Source: Oscillospiraceae bacterium (GTDB lineage: Bacteria > Bacillota > Clostridia > Oscillospirales > Ruminococcaceae). Taken from it: DNA of 35,839 nt. The number at the start of each line of letters is the position of its first letter. The stretch's first letter is position 1. Under the pieces are notes generated by a model, which saw nothing but the letters and a program-made list of their open reading frames with translations, had not been told where the DNA came from and did not search any database. Shown here piece by piece: positions 14,744 through 23,226 of this stretch. The stretch is taken from NCBI GenBank assembly GCA_029007315.1, contig JAQXHO010000177.1, positions 1 through 35,839 on the forward strand, written 5' to 3'. The translations under genes were made by a program, and so were the position numbers.

Positions 14744-16240
14744 TTATGCAAGGTGAAGCTCTGAAAGAACGAACTGTTTCATATCGTTCTTGTCAATGCT
14801 GCAGCTGAATCTGCGTTCCTTGGTTTTAAGCTCTGCCAGCGAAGCAGGAACAGGCATACCGGAAAGCTCTGCAAGAGTATCCACCATTGCATATTCATCA
14901 TCTGTAACACGGCTTTCGTCCAGTGCTGACAGAACGCTTCTGCTGAACTTATAGGGACTTGCAGTTGAAGCAATGAGAGTCTTTGTGGTATCACCTGTTT
15001 CAGCCTTATAATCCTGGTATACCTTGACTGCTACTGCTGTATGGGTATCGCAGGTGTAGCCGTATGTCTTGTAGATATTTCCGATAGTTTCCTTTGTCTG
15101 TGCGTCATCGCAGTAGCCGCCGTAGAAGAGTTCCTTCATAGCTGCCTTTATATCATCTGATACCTCATATCTGCCCTCACTTGCAAGCTTGCCGAACCAC
15201 TCACGGATCTGAGCGTCATTTTCGCCGGAAAGCAGATAGAGCAGTCTTTCCAGATTGCTGGAAATGAGGATATCCATAGAAGGTGAACAGGTTGCGTAGA
15301 AATCACGGTTTCTGTCGTAAATTCCTGTACGGATAAAATCTGTCAGCACCTTATTGACATTGGATGCACAGATAAGCTTTGCAATCGGCACACCCATCAT
15401 TTTAGCATAGTATGCAGCAAGGATATTGCCGAAGTTGCCTGTAGGAACAACTACATTTATCTTTTCGCCCCACTCGATCTCGCCCTGTGAAGCCATAGTC
15501 ACATAGGAGGATACATAGTATACCACCTGAGGAACCAGTCTGCCCCAGTTGATTGAATTTGCGCTGGAGAAGCTCATGCCGCCCTTTTCCAGAGTATCAA
15601 TTACTTCGCTGTTTGTAAAGATAGCCTTAACGCCGCTCTGGCAGTCATCAAAATTGCCCTTTACAGCGCATACTGTAACGTTTTCGCCTTCCTGAGTAAC
15701 CATCTGACGCTTCTGCATATCGCTTACGCCTTCCTCAGGATAGAATACCATGATCTCTGTACCGGGAACGTCTTTAAAGCCTTCAAGAGCAGCCTTGCCT
15801 GTATCACCGGAAGTTGCCACCAGAATAACGATCTTTCTGTCAAGACCCAGCTTCTTTACGGAAGTTGTCAGGAAATAGGGAAGAATCTGGAGAGCCATAT
15901 CCTTGAACGCACAGGTAGGACCATGCCACAGTTCAAGCATATATGTTCCGTCAAAGAGATGAGCTATCTCTGCAATGTTTTCAGTTTCAAAATTCTTTTC
16001 AGAATAAGCATTTTCAGTACAGTAAACAAGCTCTGCTTCTGTGAAATCAGTGAGGTACTTTGCAAAAACCGCAGCTGCTCTTTCTGCATAATTCATATCA
16101 GAAAGGCTTTTCAGTTCCTCCATAGTAATGGAAGGAATTGACTCCGGTACAAACAGACCGCCGTCTTCGGAAATACCCTTTGAAATTGCAGCTGCACTTT
16201 CTATTCGCAGGCTGCTGTTCCTTGTACTTTTGTAATACAT
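14744..16240 (-). CDS. thrC: Threonine synthase
   Basis: 498 residues from ATG 16240. The longer form starts at a GTG (16249) that forms part of the site GGGTGA, so the ATG is preferred. PLP enzyme: the Lys that binds the cofactor is in GPTCAFKDMALQ near residue 110, with the phosphate-binding ATSGDTGKAALEG near 145 and NFGNILAAYYAKMMG near 270. It converts O-phosphohomoserine to threonine. The length fits the longer threonine synthase class that starts MYYKSTR. It sits between yraN (17-base gap) and the phosphoesterase gene; no other threonine-pathway gene is nearby. Confidence 0.97.
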   Translation of the reverse strand: MYYKSTRNSSLRIESAAAISKGISEDGGLFVPESIPSITMEELKSLSDMNYAERAAAVFAKYLTDFTEAELVYCTENAYSEKNFETENIAEIAHLFDGTYMLELWHGPTCAFKDMALQILPYFLTTSVKKLGLDRKIVILVATSGDTGKAALEGFKDVPGTEIMVFYPEEGVSDMQKRQMVTQEGENVTVCAVKGNFDDCQSGVKAIFTNSEVIDTLEKGGMSFSSANSINWGRLVPQVVYYVSSYVTMASQGEIEWGEKINVVVPTGNFGNILAAYYAKMMGVPIAKLICASNVNKVLTDFIRTGIYDRNRDFYATCSPSMDILISSNLERLLYLLSGENDAQIREWFGKLASEGRYEVSDDIKAAMKELFYGGYCDDAQTKETIGNIYKTYGYTCDTHTAVAVKVYQDYKAETGDTTKTLIASTASPYKFSRSVLSALDESRVTDDEYAMVDTLAELSGMPVPASLAELKTKERRFSCSIDKNDMKQFVLSELHLA

Positions 16241-16257
16241 AATGATCACCCTTTATA

Positions 16258-16638
16258 TTAAAATATTATATCGCAGTCCGACAGATTGAAGGCATTTTCT
16301 ATATAATCTATATCAGCCGCATATCCGTCCTCCATACACACCACTGCCACATCAAATCTTGGCTGAAGGTCTGTGTTATTCTCAGTGCAGTACCGCATTG
16401 CAGTACGCACGATATTCGCCATTTTCCGCTTGTTCACGGCTTCATATCCCGTTTCAATGCCTCTTATTCCTCTTGTTTTAACCTCAACAAAGAGTATTTC
16501 TTCTCCTTTTGAAGCAATAAGATCAATTTCTCCGCCCTTTATACGGTAATTCTCTGCAAGAATACAGCATCCATTTTTTATAAGATACTGCTTTACCGCA
16601 TGCTCGCCCATATTACCTTTATTATGCTGAACGCTCAT
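16258..16638 (-). CDS. yraN: YraN-family (UPF0102) endonuclease-like protein
   Basis: 126 residues. It has the typical start [13 protein letters not shown] followed by [13 protein letters not shown] and LFVEVKTR, which make a PD-(D/E)xK-type nuclease core with D and E-x-K present. The family is usually encoded next to rnhB, as here, where its start codon overlaps the rnhB stop (ATGA). Proposed DNA-processing role; cellular function not settled. Confidence 0.92.
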   Translation of the reverse strand: MSVQHNKGNMGEHAVKQYLIKNGCCILAENYRIKGGEIDLIASKGEEILFVEVKTRGIRGIETGYEAVNKRKMANIVRTAMRYCTENNTDLQPRFDVAVVCMEDGYAADIDYIENAFNLSDCDIIF

Positions 16639-17267
16639 TTTTCATACAGCTTCTTCAGAAAAGACATTCTGTGTACAGGACTTGGTCCATGTGCAATAAT
16701 AGCTTCATAATGTGCCTTTGTACCGTAGCCCTTGTGTTTGGCGAAGCCGTATTCAGGATAAAGCTTATCAAGCTCTCTGAGGTTTCTGTCCCTTGCAACC
16801 TTAGCAAGAATTGACGCCGCCGCTATGCTTGCGGAATTTGCGTCACCTTTTACAACAGTCTGTGAAGGAATGTCAAGCTCCGGCATTCTGTTTCCATCAA
16901 TAAGCGCATACTGCGGTGTTTTCTCAAGTCCCTCTGCCGCCCTTTTCATGGCAAGCATTGCAGCATTGAGAATGTTCATGCATTCTATTTCCTCAACTGA
17001 GGCTGTGGCTATGCAGTATGCCTTTGCATTTCTGCATATTTCCTCAAAAAGAGCCTCACGCTTTTTTTCGCTGAGTTTTTTGCTGTCATTTATTCCCTCA
17101 ATAGGGTTACAGGGGTCTAAAATCACAGCTGCCGCATATACATCGCCTGCAAGAGGTCCTCTGCCGGCTTCATCAATTCCGCATATAACGGGATAGCTTT
17201 TTCTTATCTCATCATCAAATGCGTAAAGCTCTGCGGTAGTTTTTTTAGGTGCTGTTTCCTTAGCCAT
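16635..17267 (-). CDS. rnhB: Ribonuclease HII
   Basis: 210 residues. Motif [18 protein letters not shown] (about 29-46) holds the first catalytic Asp and Glu, with later acidic residues in the DGN region. [14 protein letters not shown] and [11 protein letters not shown] are typical. It removes ribonucleotides and RNA primers from RNA-DNA hybrids. Its start overlaps the end of rbgA by 8 bases. Confidence 0.97.
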   Translation of the reverse strand: MAKETAPKKTTAELYAFDDEIRKSYPVICGIDEAGRGPLAGDVYAAAVILDPCNPIEGINDSKKLSEKKREALFEEICRNAKAYCIATASVEEIECMNILNAAMLAMKRAAEGLEKTPQYALIDGNRMPELDIPSQTVVKGDANSASIAAASILAKVARDRNLRELDKLYPEYGFAKHKGYGTKAHYEAIIAHGPSPVHRMSFLKKLYEK

Positions 17268-18141
17268 TATTCATATCCTCCGGAGATTCCAGAGTCATTC
17301 TGCCCAGTTTACCGCTTCTGTACTCATCTATAAGAGTAATGGCAGCTCTTTCAGTATTGACTTCACCGCCGGAAATGAGCATACCTCTTTTTCTGCCCAT
17401 GGTTTCAAGCAGTTCAATGCCGCCCATTTCGGTGAACTCAGTCATTTTGTATCTTGCAGTAAGTGTATCGGGATAGCATTTTGCCAGATATTCAAGAAGC
17501 ATCATTGCAAGGGTTTCTATATCCACAACGTCATCATTGATAGCACCGGTAAATGCAAGCCTTTTGGCAATTTCCTGGTCATCAAACTTAGGCCACAGAA
17601 TGCCGGGCATATCCAGAAGCTCCATATTGCTGCCGATTTTCACCCACTGCTTTGTACGAGTAACACCAGGTCTGTCTTCAACCTTAGCACGTTTTGACTG
17701 TGCCATTCTGTTTATGAATGAAGATTTGCCCACGTTGGGTATGCCTACTATCATAAGTCTTATGGGAACGCCGGTCATTCCGGCATTTTTTCTCTTTTCA
17801 AGAAGCGGAGCCAGCAGTTGCTCTACTGCTCCTGTAAAATTCTTCACGCCTCTGCCGCTTTTGCAGTCCATTGCTATAGCAGATATTCCCTGTTTTTTGA
17901 AATATGCGATCCATTTATCAGTCATTTTCGGATCAGCCATATCCGACTTATTCAGTATAAACAGTCTTGGCTTGCTGCCAATCATATTATCCATGTCAGG
18001 ATTACGGCTGCTCATTGGTATACGGGCGTCAAGAATTTCCACCACCGCATCAACCAGAGAAAGATTCGCTGCGATCATACGGCGTGTTTTCGTCATATGC
18101 CCGGGAAACCACTGTATATTGCGTATTGTCAGTTCGGACAT
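17260..18141 (-). CDS. rbgA: Ribosome biogenesis GTPase RbgA (YlqF)
   Basis: 293 residues, starting with the family hallmark [10 protein letters not shown]. The GTPase motifs are circularly permuted: G4 NKSD (about 63-66) comes first, then G1 GIPNVGKSS (about 132-140), G2 in GVTRTKQW and G3 DMPG. It is needed for late 50S assembly in Bacillus. RBS GGAGGAA sits ahead of ATG 18141. It lies between lepB (29-base gap) and rnhB, as in many Firmicutes where rplS-lepB-rbgA-rnhB are neighbours. Confidence 0.97.
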   Translation of the reverse strand: MSELTIRNIQWFPGHMTKTRRMIAANLSLVDAVVEILDARIPMSSRNPDMDNMIGSKPRLFILNKSDMADPKMTDKWIAYFKKQGISAIAMDCKSGRGVKNFTGAVEQLLAPLLEKRKNAGMTGVPIRLMIVGIPNVGKSSFINRMAQSKRAKVEDRPGVTRTKQWVKIGSNMELLDMPGILWPKFDDQEIAKRLAFTGAINDDVVDIETLAMMLLEYLAKCYPDTLTARYKMTEFTEMGGIELLETMGRKRGMLISGGEVNTERAAITLIDEYRSGKLGRMTLESPEDMNNG

Positions 18142-18170
18142 TACGTTCCTCCTTTCATAAAAGGGAAGAA

Positions 18171-18797
18171 TTAGTCATATATGCCGCCAAAGTCAGACAG
18201 TGGAGAGAAACGGAAAAGCGCCTTGCCCAGAATCTGATCCTCGGATACAAATCCTACTGCTGATGAACGGCTGTCTGTTGAGTTCTGTCTGTTATCGCCC
18301 ATAAGGAACATATATCCCTCCGGAACTCTTAAAGGATATGTAAATGCTCCGGCGTTTGAATTTGTTGTATTATTTATATAGTCTTCTTTAAGCACTTCAC
18401 CATTTACCTTTACTTCTCCTGTTGTGAAGTCTATATCAATTTCATCTCCGCCCAGGGCAATCACTCTTTTGATAAGGCGTTTATCAGGTGCAATTCCGCT
18501 GCCCTTGCGTAAATTTCCGTCAGAATCATATGTCCATGAAACGCTGTTGTCAACTACTACTATATCGCCCCGCTTAGGTGAATAGAAAAAATCGGACATA
18601 AAGAGCCTGTCCTGATCGTTGAGAGTTGCTTCCATGGAATGTCCGTCCACAGTTACCGGACGTGCCACATATGCAAAGAACATTATAACAGCAAAAACGG
18701 AGATAAACACCGCTTCCATAATATCGAGAAGGTCGCCCAGAAATGAATTCTTATTTTTAGTTTCATTTGGCTGCACTGCATTATTTGTATTTTCCAT
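18171..18797 (-). CDS. lepB: Signal peptidase I
   Basis: 208 residues: one membrane segment at about 25-43, catalytic Ser54 in GHSMEATL, general-base Lys110 in LIKRVIALGGD, and the late motif MGDNRQNSTDSR. It removes signal peptides of exported proteins, which here would include the GH9 enzyme. A terminator lies between rplS and this gene, so it probably has its own start of transcription in 18800-18890; I cannot place a promoter with confidence. Confidence 0.97.
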   Translation of the reverse strand: MENTNNAVQPNETKNKNSFLGDLLDIMEAVFISVFAVIMFFAYVARPVTVDGHSMEATLNDQDRLFMSDFFYSPKRGDIVVVDNSVSWTYDSDGNLRKGSGIAPDKRLIKRVIALGGDEIDIDFTTGEVKVNGEVLKEDYINNTTNSNAGAFTYPLRVPEGYMFLMGDNRQNSTDSRSSAVGFVSEDQILGKALFRFSPLSDFGGIYD

Positions 18798-18891
18798 AAT
18801 TAACCTCTTTTCTAAGGCGATACTGCATAATGACTGTAAGTCAGATACACAGTCAGATTTTTTAAATACGGCAGAATTTTTCTAAATATAA

Positions 18892-18919
18892 TAAAAAAAG
18901 GACATAATGTCCCCTTTTT
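18892..18919 (-). terminator. Probable terminator after rplS
   Basis: On the - strand AAAAGG...CCTTTT pairing around a small inner ACA/TGT stem, followed by TTTTTTTATTATA. The stem is short and bulged. Confidence 0.55.
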
Positions 18920-18985
18920 ACTCTCGATGTCAGGTACACCGGAAGCGCTGACTATTTTGTCACGCCTCCGCCTGACCTCTCGCAA

Positions 18986-19330
18986 TTAGCGAATCTGTTC
19001 CTTAACCTTTGCAGCCTTACCTACACGGTCACGCAGGTAGTACAGCTTAGCTCTGCGAACCTTACCCTTGCGGATAATGTCAACCTTCTCAACTACCGGA
19101 GAGTGGAGCGGGAATACACGCTCTACGCCGCAGCCGTGAGAAAGACGGCGAACTGTAAAGGTTTCGCTGATGCCGCCGTGCTTCTTGGCGATAACTGTAC
19201 CCTCGAATATCTGGATACGGCTCTTGTCGCCTTCCTTGATTCTAACGTGTACCTTTACGGTATCACCGATAGAAATAACCGGGGCTTCCTGCTTCATGCT
19301 TGACTCGCTGATTGTTTTTAATGCATCCAT
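18986..19330 (-). CDS. rplS: 50S ribosomal protein L19
   Basis: 114 residues, normal length. Typical segments: [44 protein letters not shown] and [22 protein letters not shown]. It sits at the interface of the subunits. RBS AGGAGGAAAG precedes ATG 19330. It is preceded by a structured leader and its own promoter. Confidence 0.99.
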   Translation of the reverse strand: MDALKTISESSMKQEAPVISIGDTVKVHVRIKEGDKSRIQIFEGTVIAKKHGGISETFTVRRLSHGCGVERVFPLHSPVVEKVDIIRKGKVRRAKLYYLRDRVGKAAKVKEQIR

Positions 19331-19344
19331 TTTTCTTTCCTCCT

Positions 19345-19490
19345 GATTTTCAGACCTTCATTCACGTGCAGGCGGTCAATTTCCTGCTTGCACCCTTCTT
19401 CCAAGGCGTATCCGTCAGCGGATTGTCTGATTTAATGTCGTTTATGGCATTACACTCACCTGCTGTAAAAGCAGGCGGATTTTAAATGCT
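19345..19490 (-). promoter_or_regulatory. Structured 5' leader of rplS, candidate L19 autoregulatory element
   Basis: About 165 bases separate the promoter from rplS. On the - strand three hairpins can be drawn: CCTGC/GCAGG (19459-19475), TCCG/CGGA (19411-19422) and a larger one around GTGCA/TGCAC (19366-19393) close to the RBS. L19 leaders that bind their own protein are known in Firmicutes. Whether this one fits that covariance model is not tested here. Confidence 0.5.
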
Positions 19491-19495
19491 CTATT

Positions 19496-19524
19496 ATCAT
19501 ACCACATATCAAAAAAAAATGCAA
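19496..19524 (-). promoter_or_regulatory. Sigma-A-like promoter for rplS
   Basis: On the - strand TTGCAT (19524-19519), 17-base spacer, TATGAT (19501-19496). Confidence 0.65.
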
Positions 19525-19532
19525 GTGTTTTT

Positions 19533-20189
19533 TTAAAAAAATTCAGTTTTTTCCGCACAAAGCAGCATTTTGCGGCAATATTTCGGAAATCCGAAGGAAA
19601 CTGACTCCATTTTACCGAATTCATCTATTAAAAGTGAAGGATTTACATTTACCGTACTGCCTGCCGGAAGCCTTAAATAAAGCAAAAATGCCCCTTCCTC
19701 CGCGTCAGCTGAAAGACATTCCGTATACTCTTTAAGGTCCATTTCACGGAAACCTCTCTTGGTTTTCTTCATAACGGGTATCTTGTCCCTTGAAAGAAAT
19801 TCTCTCCACAGTGACAGAAGCTCTTCACTGTTTTCACAGGGCAGCGTCACTTCATATTCAGCAAAAGAGATCTGACCCATTTTATGAACAGGTGCATAAC
19901 ACTTCTCTATTTCTATTCCCTCTGGCAGAACCGCCTGCATTCGGCTTTTCACTTCTTCAAAGGACATTTCCTGTGCAAGACCTATCTCAATTATCTCGCA
20001 GTCACTTTCAAATCCCAGCGACAATGCTGCTGCAAATACTATCTGCATATGAGGGTGAAAACCTGCTGAATATGCTATGGGCAGCTCAGCACGTCTTATG
20101 CACCTCTGAAAGCATCTCATAAGGTCAAGGTGTGATATATATTTTGCACGGCCTGTTTTGCTGAATTTCATTCTAACTGTTGTTTTCAA
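19533..20189 (-). CDS. TIGR03936 / DUF2344 family protein (radical SAM-linked)
   Basis: 218 residues. The start TTG 20189 is chosen because it overlaps the upstream stop as TTGA and lies 7 bases after GGAGGG; a TTG at 20195 is too close to that site. Family pattern: VRMKFSKTGRAKYISHLDLMRCFQR near the start, then PIAYSAGFHPHMQIVFAAALSLGFES. It is nearly always encoded after, or fused to, the TIGR03960 radical SAM protein, as here. Biochemical role unknown. Confidence 0.93.
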   Translation of the reverse strand: MKTTVRMKFSKTGRAKYISHLDLMRCFQRCIRRAELPIAYSAGFHPHMQIVFAAALSLGFESDCEIIEIGLAQEMSFEEVKSRMQAVLPEGIEIEKCYAPVHKMGQISFAEYEVTLPCENSEELLSLWREFLSRDKIPVMKKTKRGFREMDLKEYTECLSADAEEGAFLLYLRLPAGSTVNVNPSLLIDEFGKMESVSFGFPKYCRKMLLCAEKTEFF

Positions 20190-22054
20190 AAGCAAGCCCT
20201 CCCAACTTCACGGTTAACTCCGCAGCCGCTGCAGTTTGCACGGCAGTGAGGTGTTGTTTCGGCTCTGAGAGCCTTTTTATGCTCACGTACAAGGAATGAC
20301 TTGTCCACCATATAATTAAGATGATCCCAGGGCATTACCTCGTCATATCTTCTTCTGCGGCTTGCATAAAATTCAGGAGAAATGCCGCATTCTGCAAATG
20401 CCTTGTCCCAGCACTCCCAGTTGAATCTGTCACTCCAGCTGTCAAAACGGCTGCCGTTCTTCCACGCTTTGTATATAACCTCTGAAAGACGTCTGTCGCC
20501 TCTTGCAAGTACGCCCTCAAGCTGACTTATGCGAAATTCATGCCAGCTTACCTTTACACGTTTAGCATTTCTCGGATCTATGGAATTTACAAGATGCTCC
20601 TGCTTGTGACGCACCTCATCTTCCGTAGCCTGGGGTTCAAACTCAAAGGGAGTAAAGGGCTTTGGAACAAATGTTGCCACGCTTACAGATACCTGCACCA
20701 TTTTTCCTCTGGGTCTGTTTTCATTCCGGAAGAACATATCAACTATTCTGTCGGCAATATCCGCTATTCCGGCAATGTCCTCATCAGTTTCCGTAGGAAG
20801 ACCCATCATGAAGTACAGCTTTACATTAAAGTATCCGCCGGAAAAGGCTACCTCTGCTGCATTCATTATCTCTTCATCTGAAACATTCTTATTGATAACA
20901 TCACGAAGTCTTTGTGTTCCTGCTTCCGGTGCAAATGTAAGACCGGTTTTGCGTATACGCTTTATCTTCTCCATAAGAGCGTCTGAGAAGTTGTCTACTC
21001 TCAGCGATGGCAAAGACATACTCACTCTCTTTTCAGCTGTAACATCAAGAAGCTTTGTGAGCATTTCATCAATGCCGCTGTGATCGCTTGTACTGAGTGA
21101 GGAAAGTGAAAGTTCCTCGTAGCCTGTACTGCGGCAGAGGTCCTGTGCCTGCCTGCAAATGGTATCAGGTGATTTTTCACGGAAAGGACGGTAAATGAAG
21201 CCAGCCTGACAGAAACGGCAGCCTCGTATGCAGCCTCTTAGTACTTCCACAACAGAACGGTCATGTACAATCTCCGTAAAGGGTACAACAAATGTATCGG
21301 GATAATATACCTTGTCAAAATCCTTTATGATACGCTTTCGGACAGTTTCCGGAGCGCCGCAAAGAGGCGATACTTTTCTGACAGTACCGTCTTCGTTGTA
21401 GCTGACATCATACAGAGAAGGAACATACACGCCTTCAATTTTAGCAGCTTCACGAAGAAACTCCTGCCTGGAAGCATTTTTTTCCTTCATGCGGGCATAG
21501 AGATCCATAATCTCCAGGTTTACTTCTTCACCCTCACCCAGAATAAAGAAATCAAAGAAATCAGCTATTGGCTCCGGATTGCAGACGCAGGGACCGCCTG
21601 CACAAACCATTTGTTCCATTGAATCTCCTCTGTCTTTGGCAAGTATGGGAATGCCTGCCAGGTCCAGCATATTGAGAATATTTGTGTATGCAAGTTCATA
21701 TTGCAGCGTAAAGCCTATCATATCAAATTCTGCCACAGGAGTAAGGCTTTCAAGGGCGTACAGAGGGATATTATTCTCACGCATAAGCTCCTCAAAATCC
21801 GTATCCGGTGCAAAAACCCTCTCGCAGCAGAATTCTTCCCGCTGATTTATCAAACCGTATAATATCTTCATTCCCAGATGTGACATACCAATTTCATAGG
21901 TATCCGGAAAGCAGAATGCAAAGCTTACACGGACATTTTTTCTGTCCTTGACTATACTGCCTGTTTCGCCGCCTATATACTGAGAGGGTTTCTGAACTCT
22001 CAGAAGCAGCGGTTCAATTTTTGAAAGAATACTTATAGCACTCAATCCTTTCAT
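20186..22054 (-). CDS. TIGR03960-type radical SAM protein
   Basis: 622 residues. An N-terminal B12-binding-like domain (FAFCFPDTYEIGMSHLGMKILYGLIN, later GGPCVCNPEPIADFFDFFILGEGEE) precedes a radical SAM core with the cluster motif C-x3-C-x2-C in RGCIRGCRFCQAGF near residue 275. A C-terminal segment has further cysteines (CRANCSGCGVN). Reaction unknown; its constant partner is the downstream DUF2344 gene. The start at ATG 22054 has no clear RBS and is only about 15 bases from the -10 box, so a leaderless message or a slightly downstream non-ATG start is possible. Confidence 0.93.
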   Translation of the reverse strand: MKGLSAISILSKIEPLLLRVQKPSQYIGGETGSIVKDRKNVRVSFAFCFPDTYEIGMSHLGMKILYGLINQREEFCCERVFAPDTDFEELMRENNIPLYALESLTPVAEFDMIGFTLQYELAYTNILNMLDLAGIPILAKDRGDSMEQMVCAGGPCVCNPEPIADFFDFFILGEGEEVNLEIMDLYARMKEKNASRQEFLREAAKIEGVYVPSLYDVSYNEDGTVRKVSPLCGAPETVRKRIIKDFDKVYYPDTFVVPFTEIVHDRSVVEVLRGCIRGCRFCQAGFIYRPFREKSPDTICRQAQDLCRSTGYEELSLSSLSTSDHSGIDEMLTKLLDVTAEKRVSMSLPSLRVDNFSDALMEKIKRIRKTGLTFAPEAGTQRLRDVINKNVSDEEIMNAAEVAFSGGYFNVKLYFMMGLPTETDEDIAGIADIADRIVDMFFRNENRPRGKMVQVSVSVATFVPKPFTPFEFEPQATEDEVRHKQEHLVNSIDPRNAKRVKVSWHEFRISQLEGVLARGDRRLSEVIYKAWKNGSRFDSWSDRFNWECWDKAFAECGISPEFYASRRRRYDEVMPWDHLNYMVDKSFLVREHKKALRAETTPHCRANCSGCGVNREVGRACF

Positions 22055-22068
22055 TTAGTATTATCTCT

Positions 22069-22097
22069 ATTGTACTACAATTCCGGAAAATAATCAA
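22069..22097 (-). promoter_or_regulatory. Sigma-A-like promoter for the radical SAM pair
   Basis: On the - strand TTGATT (22097-22092), 17-base spacer, TACAAT (22074-22069). The expected transcript start would be near 22062, leaving under 10 bases before ATG 22054. Confidence 0.65.
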
Positions 22098-22100
22098 CAG

Positions 22101-22673
22101 CTATCTGAAAATTTCCGAAAACAAAAGATAAAGTGCCAGTGCATAATATGTAAAATTAGTTATGCCTGCAAAAATTCCGCTTACAAAAAGCAGAACAGGC
22201 GTAATTATAAACACGGTCCGCTGTATACGTTCCGCTGTACATAATCTGAGCCTTGTCATGGAAAGAATGCAGGAAAGTGCCCCGCCGCCGTCCAGCCGTC
22301 TGCACGGGAGAAGATTCACAATTCCTGTTATGAGCTGTACCTGTTCATTTTCAGTATAAGCTGAAAAACAGGATAAAACCGCCCATGCTGCAATATTTGC
22401 AAAAGGTCCTGCAAGCAGCACTGCAAGCTCTTTGCCATAGCTGCAAAGTCTGTGTTCCGGACATATTCGTATGCCGCAGAAGTGAAAGGTTATACTCCGT
22501 GGCTTTATATTCAGTACTGTCATGACAAACAGGTGTGCCGATTCATGAAAAATCACTGCCAGTATACCGCAGGCAAAAATATATCCGTTTTCCATGGCAG
22601 ACAAAAGCGCACACACTGCAATAAACCCGAATTCTATGCAGATCCTTGTACCGGCAATGAAAAAGCAGATCAT
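22101..22673 (-). CDS. SpoIVFB-like site-2 protease (M50 family)
   Basis: 190 residues, five or six hydrophobic segments. The zinc site HESAH is at 43-47 inside the second segment, and the third ligand is probably D128 in NLLPCRRLDGG, the form NLLP-x-LDGG usual in SpoIVFB-type proteases. AGPFANIAAWA near 89-99 is also typical. No C-terminal CBS domain is present. In spore formers SpoIVFB cuts the pro-peptide of sigma-K inside the outer forespore membrane; a sigma-K-type factor is at the left edge of this window. The start overlaps the stop of the small upstream gene (ATGA), as spoIVFA-spoIVFB are coupled elsewhere. Another M50 function is possible. Confidence 0.78.
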   Translation of the reverse strand: MICFFIAGTRICIEFGFIAVCALLSAMENGYIFACGILAVIFHESAHLFVMTVLNIKPRSITFHFCGIRICPEHRLCSYGKELAVLLAGPFANIAAWAVLSCFSAYTENEQVQLITGIVNLLPCRRLDGGGALSCILSMTRLRLCTAERIQRTVFIITPVLLFVSGIFAGITNFTYYALALYLLFSEIFR

Positions 22674-22984
22674 GGCTTAAACCATTCTTCAATAATTTCG
22701 GTTATTTTCATTATAAAAGGCTCCGCAGGTGCTTCTGTTCTATGTTTATAAAGTGACAAAAACTCTGTCTGAAAGTCTTCATCTATATACTTCAGCAGAA
22801 AAACAGACAGAGCCAGAATAAGGCACAGAATACACTGGGTAAGCATAATGTCGTCACTCTTTCCCTTGACTCTGCCTCTTCTTTTTTTATCTATATAAAT
22901 TAATTCATTGCCGGGTTCTGCAATGCCGGATATTACAGGCATAACAGTATTCTCATCGGAATTTTTTACTGTATCATTTTCCAT
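22670..22984 (-). CDS. Small single-pass membrane protein, possible SpoIVFA-like stub
   Basis: 104 residues: a charged cytoplasmic N-terminus (about 1-46, with KKRRGRVKGK), one membrane segment at about 47-64 (MLTQCILCLILALSVFLLKY) and a short outer part containing FQTEF and ending EEWFKP. The layout and the ATGA coupling with a SpoIVFB-like gene recall SpoIVFA, the protein that holds SpoIVFB inactive, but the LytM/M23 domain that makes SpoIVFA about 260 residues is missing. RBS GAGGTGA precedes ATG 22984. It lies directly after the spoVM terminator, and no separate promoter fits in the 26 bases between. Identity rests on position and layout. Confidence 0.5.
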   Translation of the reverse strand: MENDTVKNSDENTVMPVISGIAEPGNELIYIDKKRRGRVKGKSDDIMLTQCILCLILALSVFLLKYIDEDFQTEFLSLYKHRTEAPAEPFIMKITEIIEEWFKP

Positions 22985-23010
22985 AAACTCACCTCACTAC
23001 CATGAATATG

Positions 23011-23050
23011 CAAAAAGGGACTGCATGAGAACTCATTCTCTGCAATCCCT
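23011..23050 (-). terminator. Strong terminator after spoVM (end of the core operon)
   Basis: 10-bp stem AGGGATTGCA / TGCAGTCCCT on the - strand with one G-U pair, an inner GAGAA/TTCTC stem, then TTTTTGC. The SpoIVFA-like gene begins 26 bases later, so its expression may depend on read-through. Confidence 0.85.
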
Positions 23051-23061
23051 CTCTTAATATG

Positions 23062-23154
23062 TTATACTTCCTCAGGCTGCTGACGCTTTATCCGGAATAT
23101 TATTCTGAATATTCCGGACAGTATTTTCGGACTTTTTACGACTACAATTTTCAT
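23062..23154 (-). CDS. spoVM: SpoVM, spore coat-anchoring amphipathic peptide
   Basis: A 30-codon gene, too short for usual gene calling. ATG 23154 is preceded by AGGAGGG at 6 bases' distance; stop TAA at 23062. The peptide starts MKIVVVKSPKILSGIFR and aligns without gaps with B. subtilis SpoVM (26 residues): K7, the key Pro9, K10, G14, I15 and R17 coincide, and the rest is an amphipathic basic helix. SpoVM inserts into the curved outer forespore membrane and recruits SpoIVA to start coat assembly. Its place directly after thiN is the same as in Bacillus, and a strong terminator follows. Both sequence and synteny support the call. Confidence 0.93.
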   Translation of the reverse strand: MKIVVVKSPKILSGIFRIIFRIKRQQPEEV

Positions 23155-23226
23155 ATGGAATCCCTCCTGAGTATGTTCAAGAATGCTTACGTTCCTTTCA
23201 TTCTATTCAGAAGAGTTGGTTTTGGT

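Noticed and set aside
12459-18880. A shared 15-base string (AAATACGGCAGAATT) upstream of both clpP and lepB
   Set aside because: About one such match is expected by chance in a window of this size when both strands are compared, and only the clpP copy forms a palindrome.
18960-18985. GC-rich imperfect hairpin just after rplS (GTCACGCC... / ...GCCTGAC)
   Set aside because: Pairing is broken by mismatches and no T-run follows; the hairpin at 18892-18919 is the better terminator.
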